Notes under the pieces: model-generated
The model's input: only the letters and a program-made list of their open reading frames with translations
Database searches by the model: none
Told to the model about the DNA's origin: nothing
Translations under genes and position numbers: made by a program
In this document: one piece after another, positions 43,806 to 52,281 of the stretch
How the letters are laid out: each line of letters begins with the position of its first letter
Position numbering within the stretch: the first letter of the stretch is position 1
Source of the DNA: Gammaproteobacteria bacterium
GTDB lineage: Bacteria > Pseudomonadota > Gammaproteobacteria > SZUA-152
Reading direction: 5' to 3'
NCBI GenBank assembly: GCA_021647505.1
Contig: JAKIUN010000010.1
Span: 1 to 64,000 of the forward strand
Length of the DNA stretch: 64,000 nucleotides

Positions 43806-44827
43806 ACACTTCCCCTCTTGTTGGCAGTCCCATTGTTGTTGTCCGTCGGACTGTCATCATCCGTCCATGCCGTGAGACTCAATTTTTTCCAGAAAAACTG
43901 CCCCAGACCGAACACACCCGCAACACTGACGAAGAATAGCCACTGTATCGTAGGATCGTAAAATACCCTATATCCCATCCAAGTAGTCAAGTAATCAAAT
44001 CGCAGCCGGCCATGTGGCAGCTGCGTCTCCTCACCCGGCTTCAGCTCCACTCGTTGATCCCCGCTTGTGACCACCAGCACACCACTAGAGTTCCGGCCAT
44101 CCAGCACCCACGCGTCTTCCAGGGTCATGCCGGTATCCAGCTGCAGCCAGAACTTGATGTCTTCTTCCGTGCCCGGCGGTATCCAGTGGTTATCCTGTTT
44201 GTACTCAAACAGCGGATAAGAAGGCATGTGAACGCGCCCGCTGACCCTTTCACCCTCCTCAGGAATCCACGTCAACACCGGTGCAAAACCCTTGTTATGC
44301 GTGGTATAAAAGCGGTAACGCTCCAGTACCAGTGGGCGGTCGTCACCCACATCGATTTCCAGCATGGAACCATCCGGTTGCGGTAAGAACACTTGACTGT
44401 GGGTCAAGCCACGCCGCAGCTTCGGCGCATAATCCACGGTAAAACCTCCCTGGGTAAAGACGACCTTGTCCAGCGCCCCGGCATGCCAGGGGCCCTTACG
44501 CACATCCATCAGCAGTTCCGGACTGAAGGCCTGCTCCTTGCCAATCTCCAGATGAGCATCGAGATGGGTCAGGCGGCCAATACCCGCCAGCACCACCATG
44601 CCCAGCAGGCCGACATGGAATACCAGCAGGCCGGGCTGGCGATTGATGCGCGGGTTGGTGAGTATAGCGGCAGCAAGATTAATGGCCAGTAAGGCCAGCG
44701 GCATTACCAGCACCCAGATGGAAGTCTCCACCGGATTGCCATAACTCAGCGCCGCGCCGATGCCCAGCAGCACCATGCCCAGCAGGGTCAGCTTCAGAGA
44801 GGCCAGAGCCGATAAAACTTGCATCAT
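43802..44827 (-). CDS. resB: ResB/Ccs1-like System II cytochrome c biogenesis protein
   Basis: The 341-residue protein has three N-terminal membrane segments, a large periplasmic domain (about 95-290) and a C-terminal helix (about 298-318), which is the ResB/Ccs1 layout. It is shorter than Bacillus ResB. The family binds apocytochrome and works with CcsA. It heads the minus-strand maturation locus and diverges from the ICMT-like gene; the 100-base gap 44828-44927 must hold both promoters. Confidence 0.87.
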   Translation of the reverse strand: MMQVLSALASLKLTLLGMVLLGIGAALSYGNPVETSIWVLVMPLALLAINLAAAILTNPRINRQPGLLVFHVGLLGMVVLAGIGRLTHLDAHLEIGKEQAFSPELLMDVRKGPWHAGALDKVVFTQGGFTVDYAPKLRRGLTHSQVFLPQPDGSMLEIDVGDDRPLVLERYRFYTTHNKGFAPVLTWIPEEGERVSGRVHMPSYPLFEYKQDNHWIPPGTEEDIKFWLQLDTGMTLEDAWVLDGRNSSGVLVVTSGDQRVELKPGEETQLPHGRLRFDYLTTWMGYRVFYDPTIQWLFFVSVAGVFGLGQFFWKKLSLTAWTDDDSPTDNNNGTANKRGSV

Positions 44828-44927
44828 ATATATGCCATTCAGACGTCAGGGTCGGGCAGTATACCGTGTCGCAGCTGTGTTAGATTAGCCCGGTGTTTCA
44901 ATCAGGAATCAGCGCCCGCGACACAAT

Positions 44928-46187
44928 ATGCGACAGGCCCTCTCTCCCCATTTCTATGTTTCCGCCGCCCTGCTTGTGACCGCAGGATCGCTGGCCTTGT
45001 TCCATCTTTTGGGGCTGAAACAGGGCTATATCTTTCTGCCCATACTGGCCTTGGCGGTGCTCTACGCCCTGGTCTATTTCATCCGCCAGTGCCGCAGCGG
45101 CGGCATCTATCACATCGACGGCAATATCGAGCCGGCCCAGCTGCTGCGGCGCGCCATCGCCCGCTATCTAGTTTGGCTGGCGGTGCTCTATGGCGGCTAC
45201 CAGTTCTATCTCTTCACCCCGTGGTACAATAGCTGGCAGCACCCGACCACCCCGCAGTTGTTCGCCGATTTCCTGCACATCTACCTGTGGGTCGGTATCC
45301 CCTATTTCGCCCTCACCCTCACCTTCAAGGCCTCACGGCGCGAGGACTTCTACGACCCGGCCATCCGCATGCTGCACGTGCTGCGTCAGATCGGCCGCCA
45401 GCTGTGGCGGCGCCTGCGCCACGGTGACGACCGCACACCATTGCTACACGTGCTGCGCCGCCCGTATAACCGCAAGATATTCCTCAACCTGCTGATGCGC
45501 GCCTATTTCCTGCCAGTGATGGTGGAGCAGGTGGCGCCCGCCAGCGTCGACACCCTGCAAACGGTCTATGCCGGGCTGGACAGCAATCAGCTCATCACCT
45601 GGGTGCTGGCCCTCATCGCCATGTTGTGGCTGATGGACATCCTCAACGCCAGCGTGGCCTATGCCCTGGAATCGCGCTGGCTGGAAAACCGTTCACGCTC
45701 CATCGACCTCACCCTCGGCGGCTGGCTGGTCTGTCTGAGCTGCTACCCGCCCCTCAACGAGGCTACCGGCAGCCTGTTCGCCTTCGCCCCCTTCGTCGCC
45801 ACCGGCCAGCCCGGCGACCTGGTCTACGCCAACATCGGCCTGCTCTATGCCCTCAAGATCGCCGAGGCCCTGTTGCTCAGTGTGCACATCTACACCGACG
45901 TCTCGCTCGGTCCCTCGGTGGCCAATATCACCTTGAAGAAGCTGCAGACCCGCGGCATGTACGGCCTCATCCGCCACCCGGGCACAGTCACCAAGCTGCT
46001 GTTCTGGCTGCTGCAGTCGGCCTTTTATCGCCGCTTCTGGACCCTTAAATTTCTTTTCGGCTACCTGGGCTGGGCCGTCATTTATATACTGCGTGCCCTC
46101 ACCGAGGAACGCCATCTGTCAAAATTTACCGAATACCGCGACTACCGCAAAAAGGTGAAATACCGCTTCATCCCGGGACTCTGGTAA
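44928..46187 (+). CDS. Multi-spanning membrane protein with C-terminal ICMT/phospholipid-methyltransferase-like domain
   Basis: The 419-residue protein has about nine to ten membrane segments. The last 100 residues contain GLIRHPGTVTKLLFWLLQS and TEERHLSKFTEYRDYRKKV, the paired signature of isoprenylcysteine or phospholipid methyltransferases (the His-Pro loop and the Glu-Glu-Arg-xx cofactor site). The N-terminal 300 residues are not familiar to me. The substrate is unknown. It is followed after three bases by a second, unrelated methyltransferase gene, so the two probably act in one pathway. Confidence 0.75.
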   Translation: MRQALSPHFYVSAALLVTAGSLALFHLLGLKQGYIFLPILALAVLYALVYFIRQCRSGGIYHIDGNIEPAQLLRRAIARYLVWLAVLYGGYQFYLFTPWYNSWQHPTTPQLFADFLHIYLWVGIPYFALTLTFKASRREDFYDPAIRMLHVLRQIGRQLWRRLRHGDDRTPLLHVLRRPYNRKIFLNLLMRAYFLPVMVEQVAPASVDTLQTVYAGLDSNQLITWVLALIAMLWLMDILNASVAYALESRWLENRSRSIDLTLGGWLVCLSCYPPLNEATGSLFAFAPFVATGQPGDLVYANIGLLYALKIAEALLLSVHIYTDVSLGPSVANITLKKLQTRGMYGLIRHPGTVTKLLFWLLQSAFYRRFWTLKFLFGYLGWAVIYILRALTEERHLSKFTEYRDYRKKVKYRFIPGLW

Positions 46188-46190
46188 GAC

Positions 46191-46931
46191 ATGGGCGAAC
46201 AATCCGCACTCAACCCCGCATACTGGTGGTCAATCTGGCTGCTACTCCTGACCCTTGGCGGCTGCAGCAACCTGCCCCTTGGGGAAAAACTGCCTGCACA
46301 GGATCCCGACCTCACCTACCTGGGCCGCGCCCCCGGTCACCCGCAAAACACCCTGTATCGGGTGCAAGGCCTGCTCTTCACGGTCTTTCCCGGCGTCTTC
46401 CAGCCCTCCCCGGACAGCATGGCGCTGCTGCGGCACACGCAGATCCGTGCCGACGAAATGGTGTTGGACATCGGCACCGGCACCGGCATCCAGGCCATCT
46501 TCGCCGCCCGCGTCGCCCACCGCGTGGTAGCCACAGACATCAACCCGGTGGCGGTGGAAAACACCCGGTTCAACGCCTACCGGCTGGGTCTGGCCGACAG
46601 GATCAGCGTCCGCCTCAGTGATTTGTTCTCGGCCATCGGCCCACAGGAACGTTTCGATGTCATCCTGTTCAACATCGAATACCCCAACAGCGACGCGGAT
46701 CTGGTGTTGTGGGATGTGCACGAACGCTTCTTTGCGCAGGTGAGACGCCATCTCAAGCCGGGTGGGCGTATCTATTACCAATTCGGTTTCCGCCGTAACA
46801 TGGCGCGTCTGCAGGATATGCTACGGCGCAACGGCCTGCAGATTGTGGCGCAATTCCAAGCCCCCGCCATATTGCCGGGGGAGCAATACATCATCTGCGT
46901 GATCCAGCCACGAACGCCAGGTCAACAATAG
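46191..46931 (+). CDS. Lipoprotein-like class I SAM-dependent methyltransferase
   Basis: The 246-residue protein has a hydrophobic N-terminus ending in a lipobox (LLTLGGC, about residue 25) and then a Rossmann methyltransferase. Motif I is MVLDIGTGTGIQAIFAAR, the acidic loop VVATDINPVAVENTRFN follows, and ILFNIEYPN stands where N-methylases have NPPY. SAM is cytoplasmic, so a lipidated, exported methyltransferase would lack cofactor. Either the Cys is not lipidated and the segment is an uncleaved anchor, or the start is misread. The 3' end overlaps the converging propeller gene by 41 bases. Confidence 0.8.
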   Translation: MGEQSALNPAYWWSIWLLLLTLGGCSNLPLGEKLPAQDPDLTYLGRAPGHPQNTLYRVQGLLFTVFPGVFQPSPDSMALLRHTQIRADEMVLDIGTGTGIQAIFAARVAHRVVATDINPVAVENTRFNAYRLGLADRISVRLSDLFSAIGPQERFDVILFNIEYPNSDADLVLWDVHERFFAQVRRHLKPGGRIYYQFGFRRNMARLQDMLRRNGLQIVAQFQAPAILPGEQYIICVIQPRTPGQQ

Positions 46932-49104
46932 CCTGTTTCAGCAACTCATCGCTGAGCAATTTCAGCCCGCCACTCGTGTCATCAACGGCAAAGCGCAGTA
47001 GCCGCCGGCCATCCTCTGACAGCACCCACAGGATGCCCCCCTTTGGGCTCAGCCGCAGTGATCCGGGCCGCACCGGCAGTTTCAACTCACGCACGGCCAG
47101 TGCCAGTGCCCCCAAACCCTTTTCGATGCCATGGATCGAGACCTGTGAGGCATCACGGTTGGCAACGAACAACCAGTGCCCCGACGGATGCACCGTCAGA
47201 TCCACCGGCCGCTTCGCCGTCTTGAAGGGCGAGCCGGGCAAGGCCGAGAGGGCGCCGACCTGGTGCTGGATGCGATAGGCCGAAATATCATTGGATGCGG
47301 CGTTGGCAACGTAGGCGTAGTGCCCGTTCGGCTCTACGGCCAACGCCACGGGTTCCTTGCCGGCAGCGAAGGGAGAGCCATACTTGTGACTGTCGATAAG
47401 CAGCGGCATGGTGCTGGTAAGGTAGCGGAATACAGAAATATCATTCGACCCGGCATTCACCACAAAGGCATAGCGCGCCGCAGGGTCGAGGGTCACCGCC
47501 ACGGGCCGCCGACCGGTTCGTGCCGATGCACGCTGTACCCGGCGGGGGATGCCGCTGTCCGGATCGAGGTGCCAGGCCATCAAAGTATCATCGTCACTGT
47601 TGACGGCATACAGATACCAGCCGTTGACATCGATGGCCATCGCGGCAGGCCGCCGACCCGTAGCCACCGAACCACCCGCCACTGCTCTGAGACCCGCAGG
47701 ATCAATGCGCAGGGTCGTGAGGGTATTACTGTCGGTATTGGCAGCATAGACGAAACGCCCGTCGGGGCGTACCGCCACGGCCTGCGCCGCCCCGCCGGTT
47801 TTAGCGGTCGCCATGACGGAAAGGCTTTTCTTGGCCTGCCCCCTCTTGACCAAATCCTCTTTAGCCAGAACAAAAACCGCCAGTCCGGCCGCACCCCGAG
47901 AAACAACAAGCCACGGTGGCAATGACGCCACTGGCCTGCCCTCGGCCAAGGCCAGATCCCAGGGGCCGGAACGGGTCTTTATCGTCTCCCGCAGCTGCAG
48001 CGCGCCCGTCGTGGTATCCACGTCCAGCAGGGCCACATCATTGGATTCATAGTTCGGTACATAAACTTGGCTGCCCTCGACGTTAAAGATCAGCGCTACA
48101 GGCCCTGTACCTCCACTGGTGAAGGGCGAGCCCGACACGAGGCTGAGCCGGCCCGTGCGCGGGTCGAGGGCATGCACCGCAATCTCACTGGTGGACCACT
48201 GGGTGACGTACACAAAACGCCCGGAGGGGTGTACGGTGACGCTATAGGGGTTAAAGCCGGTAAAGAAGGGGCTACCCGCCACCGCCGTCAAGCGGCCGTT
48301 GTCCGGATCAATGCGAAACACGCTAACACTGGCTGCCGCCCAGTTGACCACAAAGGCAAAGCGCCCGGCTGGATCCAGGGCCATGTGATAGGGGATACCG
48401 CCGGCCCCGGCGGGCACGTCTTCCATCTTTAACAACGCGCGGTAATCGATCGCGTCTATCTCTGCCACGGAAAAAGGCGAGTCCGGCATTTCACGCAAGA
48501 CACCGCTTTGCGGGTCGACGGCATAGGCGGAGACGCTGTTGGAATAGCCATTGACGGCATAGATAAAGCGCCCCGAAGGATGCATCACCACCGAGCGTGT
48601 GCGCTTCTGCGCCTTGAAGGGCGAACCGGGCAGAGGCGTGACCGTGCCGCTCTCGCCATCAAAGACATAGGCGCCGACACCACCGAAGCGGGCCGCCACG
48701 TAGACAAAGCGCCCCGAAGGATGAAAGACGATATCGAAAGGCGAACGGGCTCTGCTCTCAAAGGGTGAGCCGGGAACAGGGGTCAAATCACCGCTGGTAG
48801 AATCCAGCCGGAATACGTTGATGAGGCCTTCGGCCTTCGAAATCGCCAGAACAAACCGGCCCGATGGATCCACCACTACGGCCGGCGGTGATTTACGCAG
48901 GGGAATGTGCCCCAGATGGCGCAGCTGGCCATCGCTCTCAACCTGATAGCGGGAGAGACTGAAGTCCAGACCGTTCACAGTAAATGCAAAACGTGCCGGC
49001 CCGGCATGGGCCACAGCCGCCAACAACACGCAGGCAAGGATGGGCAACAGTCGCAAAATGACTCCGGAGTAAGACATCTGGGGCAATATAGAGGAATACC
49101 GCAT
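46891..49104 (-). CDS. Double beta-propeller, lactonase-like exported protein (copy 1)
   Basis: The 737-residue protein has a signal peptide (ending AAVAHA, about residue 34) and about fourteen blades of the 7-bladed lactonase/YncE type. The recurring unit is HPSGRFVYVxN followed by SVxAYxxDPxTGxL and GSPFxxG. The two sets of blades are joined near residue 390-420. Catalysis is unproven; many such propellers only bind partners. The start at 49104 follows the undecaheme stop by 19 bases, so both are on one transcript. It is a paralogue of the protein at 52282. Confidence 0.85.
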   Translation of the reverse strand: MRYSSILPQMSYSGVILRLLPILACVLLAAVAHAGPARFAFTVNGLDFSLSRYQVESDGQLRHLGHIPLRKSPPAVVVDPSGRFVLAISKAEGLINVFRLDSTSGDLTPVPGSPFESRARSPFDIVFHPSGRFVYVAARFGGVGAYVFDGESGTVTPLPGSPFKAQKRTRSVVMHPSGRFIYAVNGYSNSVSAYAVDPQSGVLREMPDSPFSVAEIDAIDYRALLKMEDVPAGAGGIPYHMALDPAGRFAFVVNWAAASVSVFRIDPDNGRLTAVAGSPFFTGFNPYSVTVHPSGRFVYVTQWSTSEIAVHALDPRTGRLSLVSGSPFTSGGTGPVALIFNVEGSQVYVPNYESNDVALLDVDTTTGALQLRETIKTRSGPWDLALAEGRPVASLPPWLVVSRGAAGLAVFVLAKEDLVKRGQAKKSLSVMATAKTGGAAQAVAVRPDGRFVYAANTDSNTLTTLRIDPAGLRAVAGGSVATGRRPAAMAIDVNGWYLYAVNSDDDTLMAWHLDPDSGIPRRVQRASARTGRRPVAVTLDPAARYAFVVNAGSNDISVFRYLTSTMPLLIDSHKYGSPFAAGKEPVALAVEPNGHYAYVANAASNDISAYRIQHQVGALSALPGSPFKTAKRPVDLTVHPSGHWLFVANRDASQVSIHGIEKGLGALALAVRELKLPVRPGSLRLSPKGGILWVLSEDGRRLLRFAVDDTSGGLKLLSDELLKQAIVDLAFVAGSRR

Positions 49105-49123
49105 CACAGGCCAAGCACCGCCC

Positions 49124-51742
49124 CTAAGGCACGGTGGTGCAGGCCTCGGAACCGCCCACCATCCAGCTTACACCGGTACGACCATTGCCGGGCGAGCCGC
49201 GGGAACCACAGTTACCCGCCGACCAATTACCGCTGGTGGCAAAGCTGTAGACCTTGAGCACCGCGCGGTTGTAGTAGGGACCGTTGACGTAGCCCGCACG
49301 GGTGCTGTTACGCACCTGATTACCGGTGGAAGCAAACCCGCCTTCCGGCCCCACATCATTGAGGTTGACCAGGAAATTCTTGTTTTTCCAGCCATGGGGC
49401 ACGGCCACATGACACAGGTTGCAGCGGAAGTTGTTTACCTGAGCAACATGGAAACGGTGCATGTTGATGCGTGTGGTTCCCGGTGAACACATCATGCCGC
49501 AGGAGGAGCCGCCGAAGCCACTGGCCTGGGTGATGCCGGCGGTGGAGGCATATTGCTCATACTCATGGCACTTGAAGCACAGATGATCGTTGGATGCCGT
49601 GTCTTCGCCAGTGCCCAGGCGGTTGGTAAAGTCATTGGCCGCCGAGCCCGGCACGTTGCCGCTCCAGTCACCCTTGAGCAGAAAATAATTACTCGACCCA
49701 TGCGGCCCCCACGCCGCGCCGTTTTCCTGTCCCGGATCCGGGTCCACGGTTCCTGCCGCCGTATTCGAGCCATGGCAGTCGGTACAATACATAGTCTGGG
49801 TGCCGACCGCATTGTTGAAAGGGGTGATCCAGTTGTCGGCATTGGCTTGACGAACACCCGTTGTGCGGCCCGTGTCATTGGTGACCGGATGCCAACTACG
49901 GTGGTTGTTGGTATTAAAGAGCGGGTCGGCGCCACCATCGCTTCCCAGCGACATGCCCTCCCCCTTGTGCGAATCCGGCGAATTATATTCCTGCGCCTGA
50001 TCGGTGTACTGCCCCATGTTGTTCACTCCTGGAGGAGTCGTGACGCCACTGGCACCCAGAGTAGGCGGTGTATCGTAGGCGTAGGTGGAGTGGCATTTGA
50101 GGCACACCTGGTATTCGCGTGTCACGTAGGGCTCAGTAACATTGGTGGTGCCGGAGGTACCGGGATCACCGCGCTTGACGATGAAGTCCGTTGGCCCAAG
50201 ATCGAAATTATTACTGGCATAGACTGGCTCCACGCCCCAGGTGCCACGCAACACACCGGAGGCGATATTGGTGTGTGGCGCTGCATTGTCGTGGTCATGT
50301 GTACCGGCGGCGTCCATGACGCCGTTGAGGTTGCTGTCGAGAAAGCTCCGCCGGCGCACGACGCGGTGCGGATTGTGGCAATCGGTGCATTCCACGTGGC
50401 GATTGTTCAGACTGCCCCCCAGGCTGACCTTGCCCAGGGCGGCCTGGGACTCGATGAAGTCCTTGCCACGCTGGCTCACGGCCCGGGAGTCGAGGCCCAG
50501 GGTACCGATATCGTGCTGCTCCGAGCCTGCCACCTGCTCGCTGTTGCGAATTGGCATGTGGAAGGCCATGTTGAAGTCGGTCTTGATATCCGGCACCTCG
50601 GTATTTATACCCTGCGAAGTGAGGGTGCCTCCATCGCTGGAATGGCAGGCGAAACAGGTCTCTTCGATGGCCGCCTGACCACCCAGCCGCTCACCGCTGG
50701 GGCCGATGGGGCCGTCCGTGCCTTCACGCAGCAGGCGGCGCGAGCCAGACACGCTATGGGTATCATGGCAGGCCAGACAGGCGGTCTGCCATACGGCAGT
50801 GGGGCCGTCGGGCGAGGTGCTGTTAGGAAAGTCGCGCAGATTGGCGGCAGCATCGGTATAGACTTCGTCGGCGACCTCAGCGGTGGCATGCGCCGAGCCC
50901 ACCCAGCCAGCTTTGTCGTGACAGGCCAGACAGATGATATCGCTGGTCTCGCTAAAGATGCGGGTAGTCGGTGACACCTTCTGGAATCGGTTCAGGCGCA
51001 GAAACTTGATGCTCTTAGTCGGATCAGCGGCGTCGCGGATGTGGGGGTCATGGCAGCTGTTGCACTGCACCTCAGCATTATTGTTGTCCAATGGCACCAA
51101 CGGGTTCACACCGGGCTGGCGCACGCCGATGTGTGCCGAGGTGTTGGGGTCGCGCAGTTCACCGTCTGCAGTTGCCAGGGCGGTATCAAAACGGAATGAG
51201 ATGGGGTGATCATTGCGCAAATCGGTGCCCAAATGACGAGTGAAGCCGGTGTTTTCGCCCAGCGCCTTGGGCATGCTGCCATCGGCCTCGACGCCGGTCA
51301 TGGCGATCTGTCCGCTGGCCCAGGCACCGTTCAGCACCCGCACAGCACCGATGGCGATGGTGCCGTCGTGGCAGGACAGGCAGAGCTTGGAGACACCATT
51401 GGGCTGATCCAGCGCGACGCCCTCGGCGGTGGCGTCCAGCGAGCCGGAATTGTAGGTGTCGTAGGTAGCTGTAGAGAGACTGCGGTTCCACAGTGGCCCC
51501 TGCTGCAGGTTCGCGCCGTGCGGAGTATGGCAGAAGACACAGAGTTCGTCCTCTGTGCTTGCCTGCACATCACGGTTGGCCTGGCTCGGCAAACGGGAGA
51601 GATTATGCTTGGTATTGCGGATATCTGAGACCCGGTTGCTAGGCAAACCACCGGCGGCAACACTCTCAGGCCAAAGGCCGATGGCGACGCTGGCGATGAC
51701 AATAAGCACCGCAAGCAAGCCCTGGTTCCGCTGCTGCTGCAT
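49124..51742 (-). CDS. Undecaheme c-type cytochrome (copy 1)
   Basis: The 872-residue protein has a signal peptide (about 1-30) and eleven CXXCH sites, in order CVFCH, CLSCH, CNSCH, CLACH, CLACH, CFACH, CTDCH, CLKCH, CTDCH, CFKCH, CNLCH. The N-terminal module (KHNLS, CVFCHTPHGA, PLWNR, CLSCHDGTIA, GTDLRNDHPI, CNSCHDPH) is shared with the pentaheme proteins and resembles OmcS/OmcE. There is no lipobox, so it is secreted or periplasmic. A gaggag site two bases before the ATG and a small hairpin (51750-51765) precede it. It is probably an extracellular electron carrier; filament formation is only a suggestion. Confidence 0.9.
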   Translation of the reverse strand: MQQQRNQGLLAVLIVIASVAIGLWPESVAAGGLPSNRVSDIRNTKHNLSRLPSQANRDVQASTEDELCVFCHTPHGANLQQGPLWNRSLSTATYDTYNSGSLDATAEGVALDQPNGVSKLCLSCHDGTIAIGAVRVLNGAWASGQIAMTGVEADGSMPKALGENTGFTRHLGTDLRNDHPISFRFDTALATADGELRDPNTSAHIGVRQPGVNPLVPLDNNNAEVQCNSCHDPHIRDAADPTKSIKFLRLNRFQKVSPTTRIFSETSDIICLACHDKAGWVGSAHATAEVADEVYTDAAANLRDFPNSTSPDGPTAVWQTACLACHDTHSVSGSRRLLREGTDGPIGPSGERLGGQAAIEETCFACHSSDGGTLTSQGINTEVPDIKTDFNMAFHMPIRNSEQVAGSEQHDIGTLGLDSRAVSQRGKDFIESQAALGKVSLGGSLNNRHVECTDCHNPHRVVRRRSFLDSNLNGVMDAAGTHDHDNAAPHTNIASGVLRGTWGVEPVYASNNFDLGPTDFIVKRGDPGTSGTTNVTEPYVTREYQVCLKCHSTYAYDTPPTLGASGVTTPPGVNNMGQYTDQAQEYNSPDSHKGEGMSLGSDGGADPLFNTNNHRSWHPVTNDTGRTTGVRQANADNWITPFNNAVGTQTMYCTDCHGSNTAAGTVDPDPGQENGAAWGPHGSSNYFLLKGDWSGNVPGSAANDFTNRLGTGEDTASNDHLCFKCHEYEQYASTAGITQASGFGGSSCGMMCSPGTTRINMHRFHVAQVNNFRCNLCHVAVPHGWKNKNFLVNLNDVGPEGGFASTGNQVRNSTRAGYVNGPYYNRAVLKVYSFATSGNWSAGNCGSRGSPGNGRTGVSWMVGGSEACTTVP

Positions 51743-51830
51743 AACTCCTCAGATCGAAAGATCTGCTACCCGACATGGACAGCATCAAAGATAGAACGGA
51801 TATCGGCATATTTGTCCGAAACCTGAGGGG

Positions 51831-51876
51831 TGGATAACTTCGTGTTACTGCGGAGTCGTGGCTCACCGCTCTCTGC
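51831..51876. repeat. Partial duplicate of the 3' end of the propeller gene at 52282
   Basis: These 46 bases match 52320-52365 in the same orientation with four differences. The matching part lies in the last codons of the propeller gene (NTKLS region). The copies bracket the transposase fragment at a distance of 489 bases. Confidence 0.85.
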
Positions 51877-52181
51877 TAAAACGAGCGCTCAAGTTTGATG
51901 AGTTTGCCAAAAATCGCTTACCCGAACGGGTACATCAGGCGCTCATTGAGCAACACCTTGAGGGACAGATAGTGGGGCATATCTTTCAAGATTCCACAGT
52001 AATAAGCGCTCGGGAAAGACCAGAAAAGAAAGCCGTTGCAAGGGACAAGAAACCCAAGAAGCGAGGTCGCCCGAAAAAAGGAGAAGGGCACCCCAAAGAG
52101 CGCCAAGCCGCAGCCCAATCCCTTCCAGTAAAAACTGCCCTTAAATTTGATAGGCATGAATGCCGTAGTGAAGGAGGCTGA
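51858..52181 (+). pseudogene. Fragment of an IS4/IS5-type DDE transposase
   Basis: From about residue 9 the frame reads ALKFDEFAKNRLPERVHQAL, then EGQIVGHIFQDSTVISARER, then a Lys/Arg-rich stretch KKRGRPKKGEGHPKE. This is the region around the first catalytic Asp (QDSTVISARE) of a common DDE transposase family; I am unsure of the exact IS group. The conserved CDVGTK region and the rest are missing, so it is inactive. It lies between the two undecaheme/propeller modules. The remaining bases of the gap 51743-52281 show only the duplicated segment. Confidence 0.7.
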
Positions 52182-52281
52182 TGAGGTAAGGTCAGTGCTT
52201 GCTTGGATGGCGACGATAACCAGCGTATTGGTGCTGCTATCAAGGCTGTCGTCATTAGAGGCAACCAGACTCATTGATCAT

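Noticed and set aside
43802-44827. ResB-like gene as a frameshifted or truncated protein
   Set aside because: It is shorter than Bacillus ResB, but the membrane layout is complete and the frame is intact from start to the overlap with ccsA, so it is treated as a whole gene.
49553-50974. 473-residue plus-strand frame opposite undecaheme copy 1
   Set aside because: The minus-strand cytochrome is unmistakable; the long open antisense frame follows from its codon bias.
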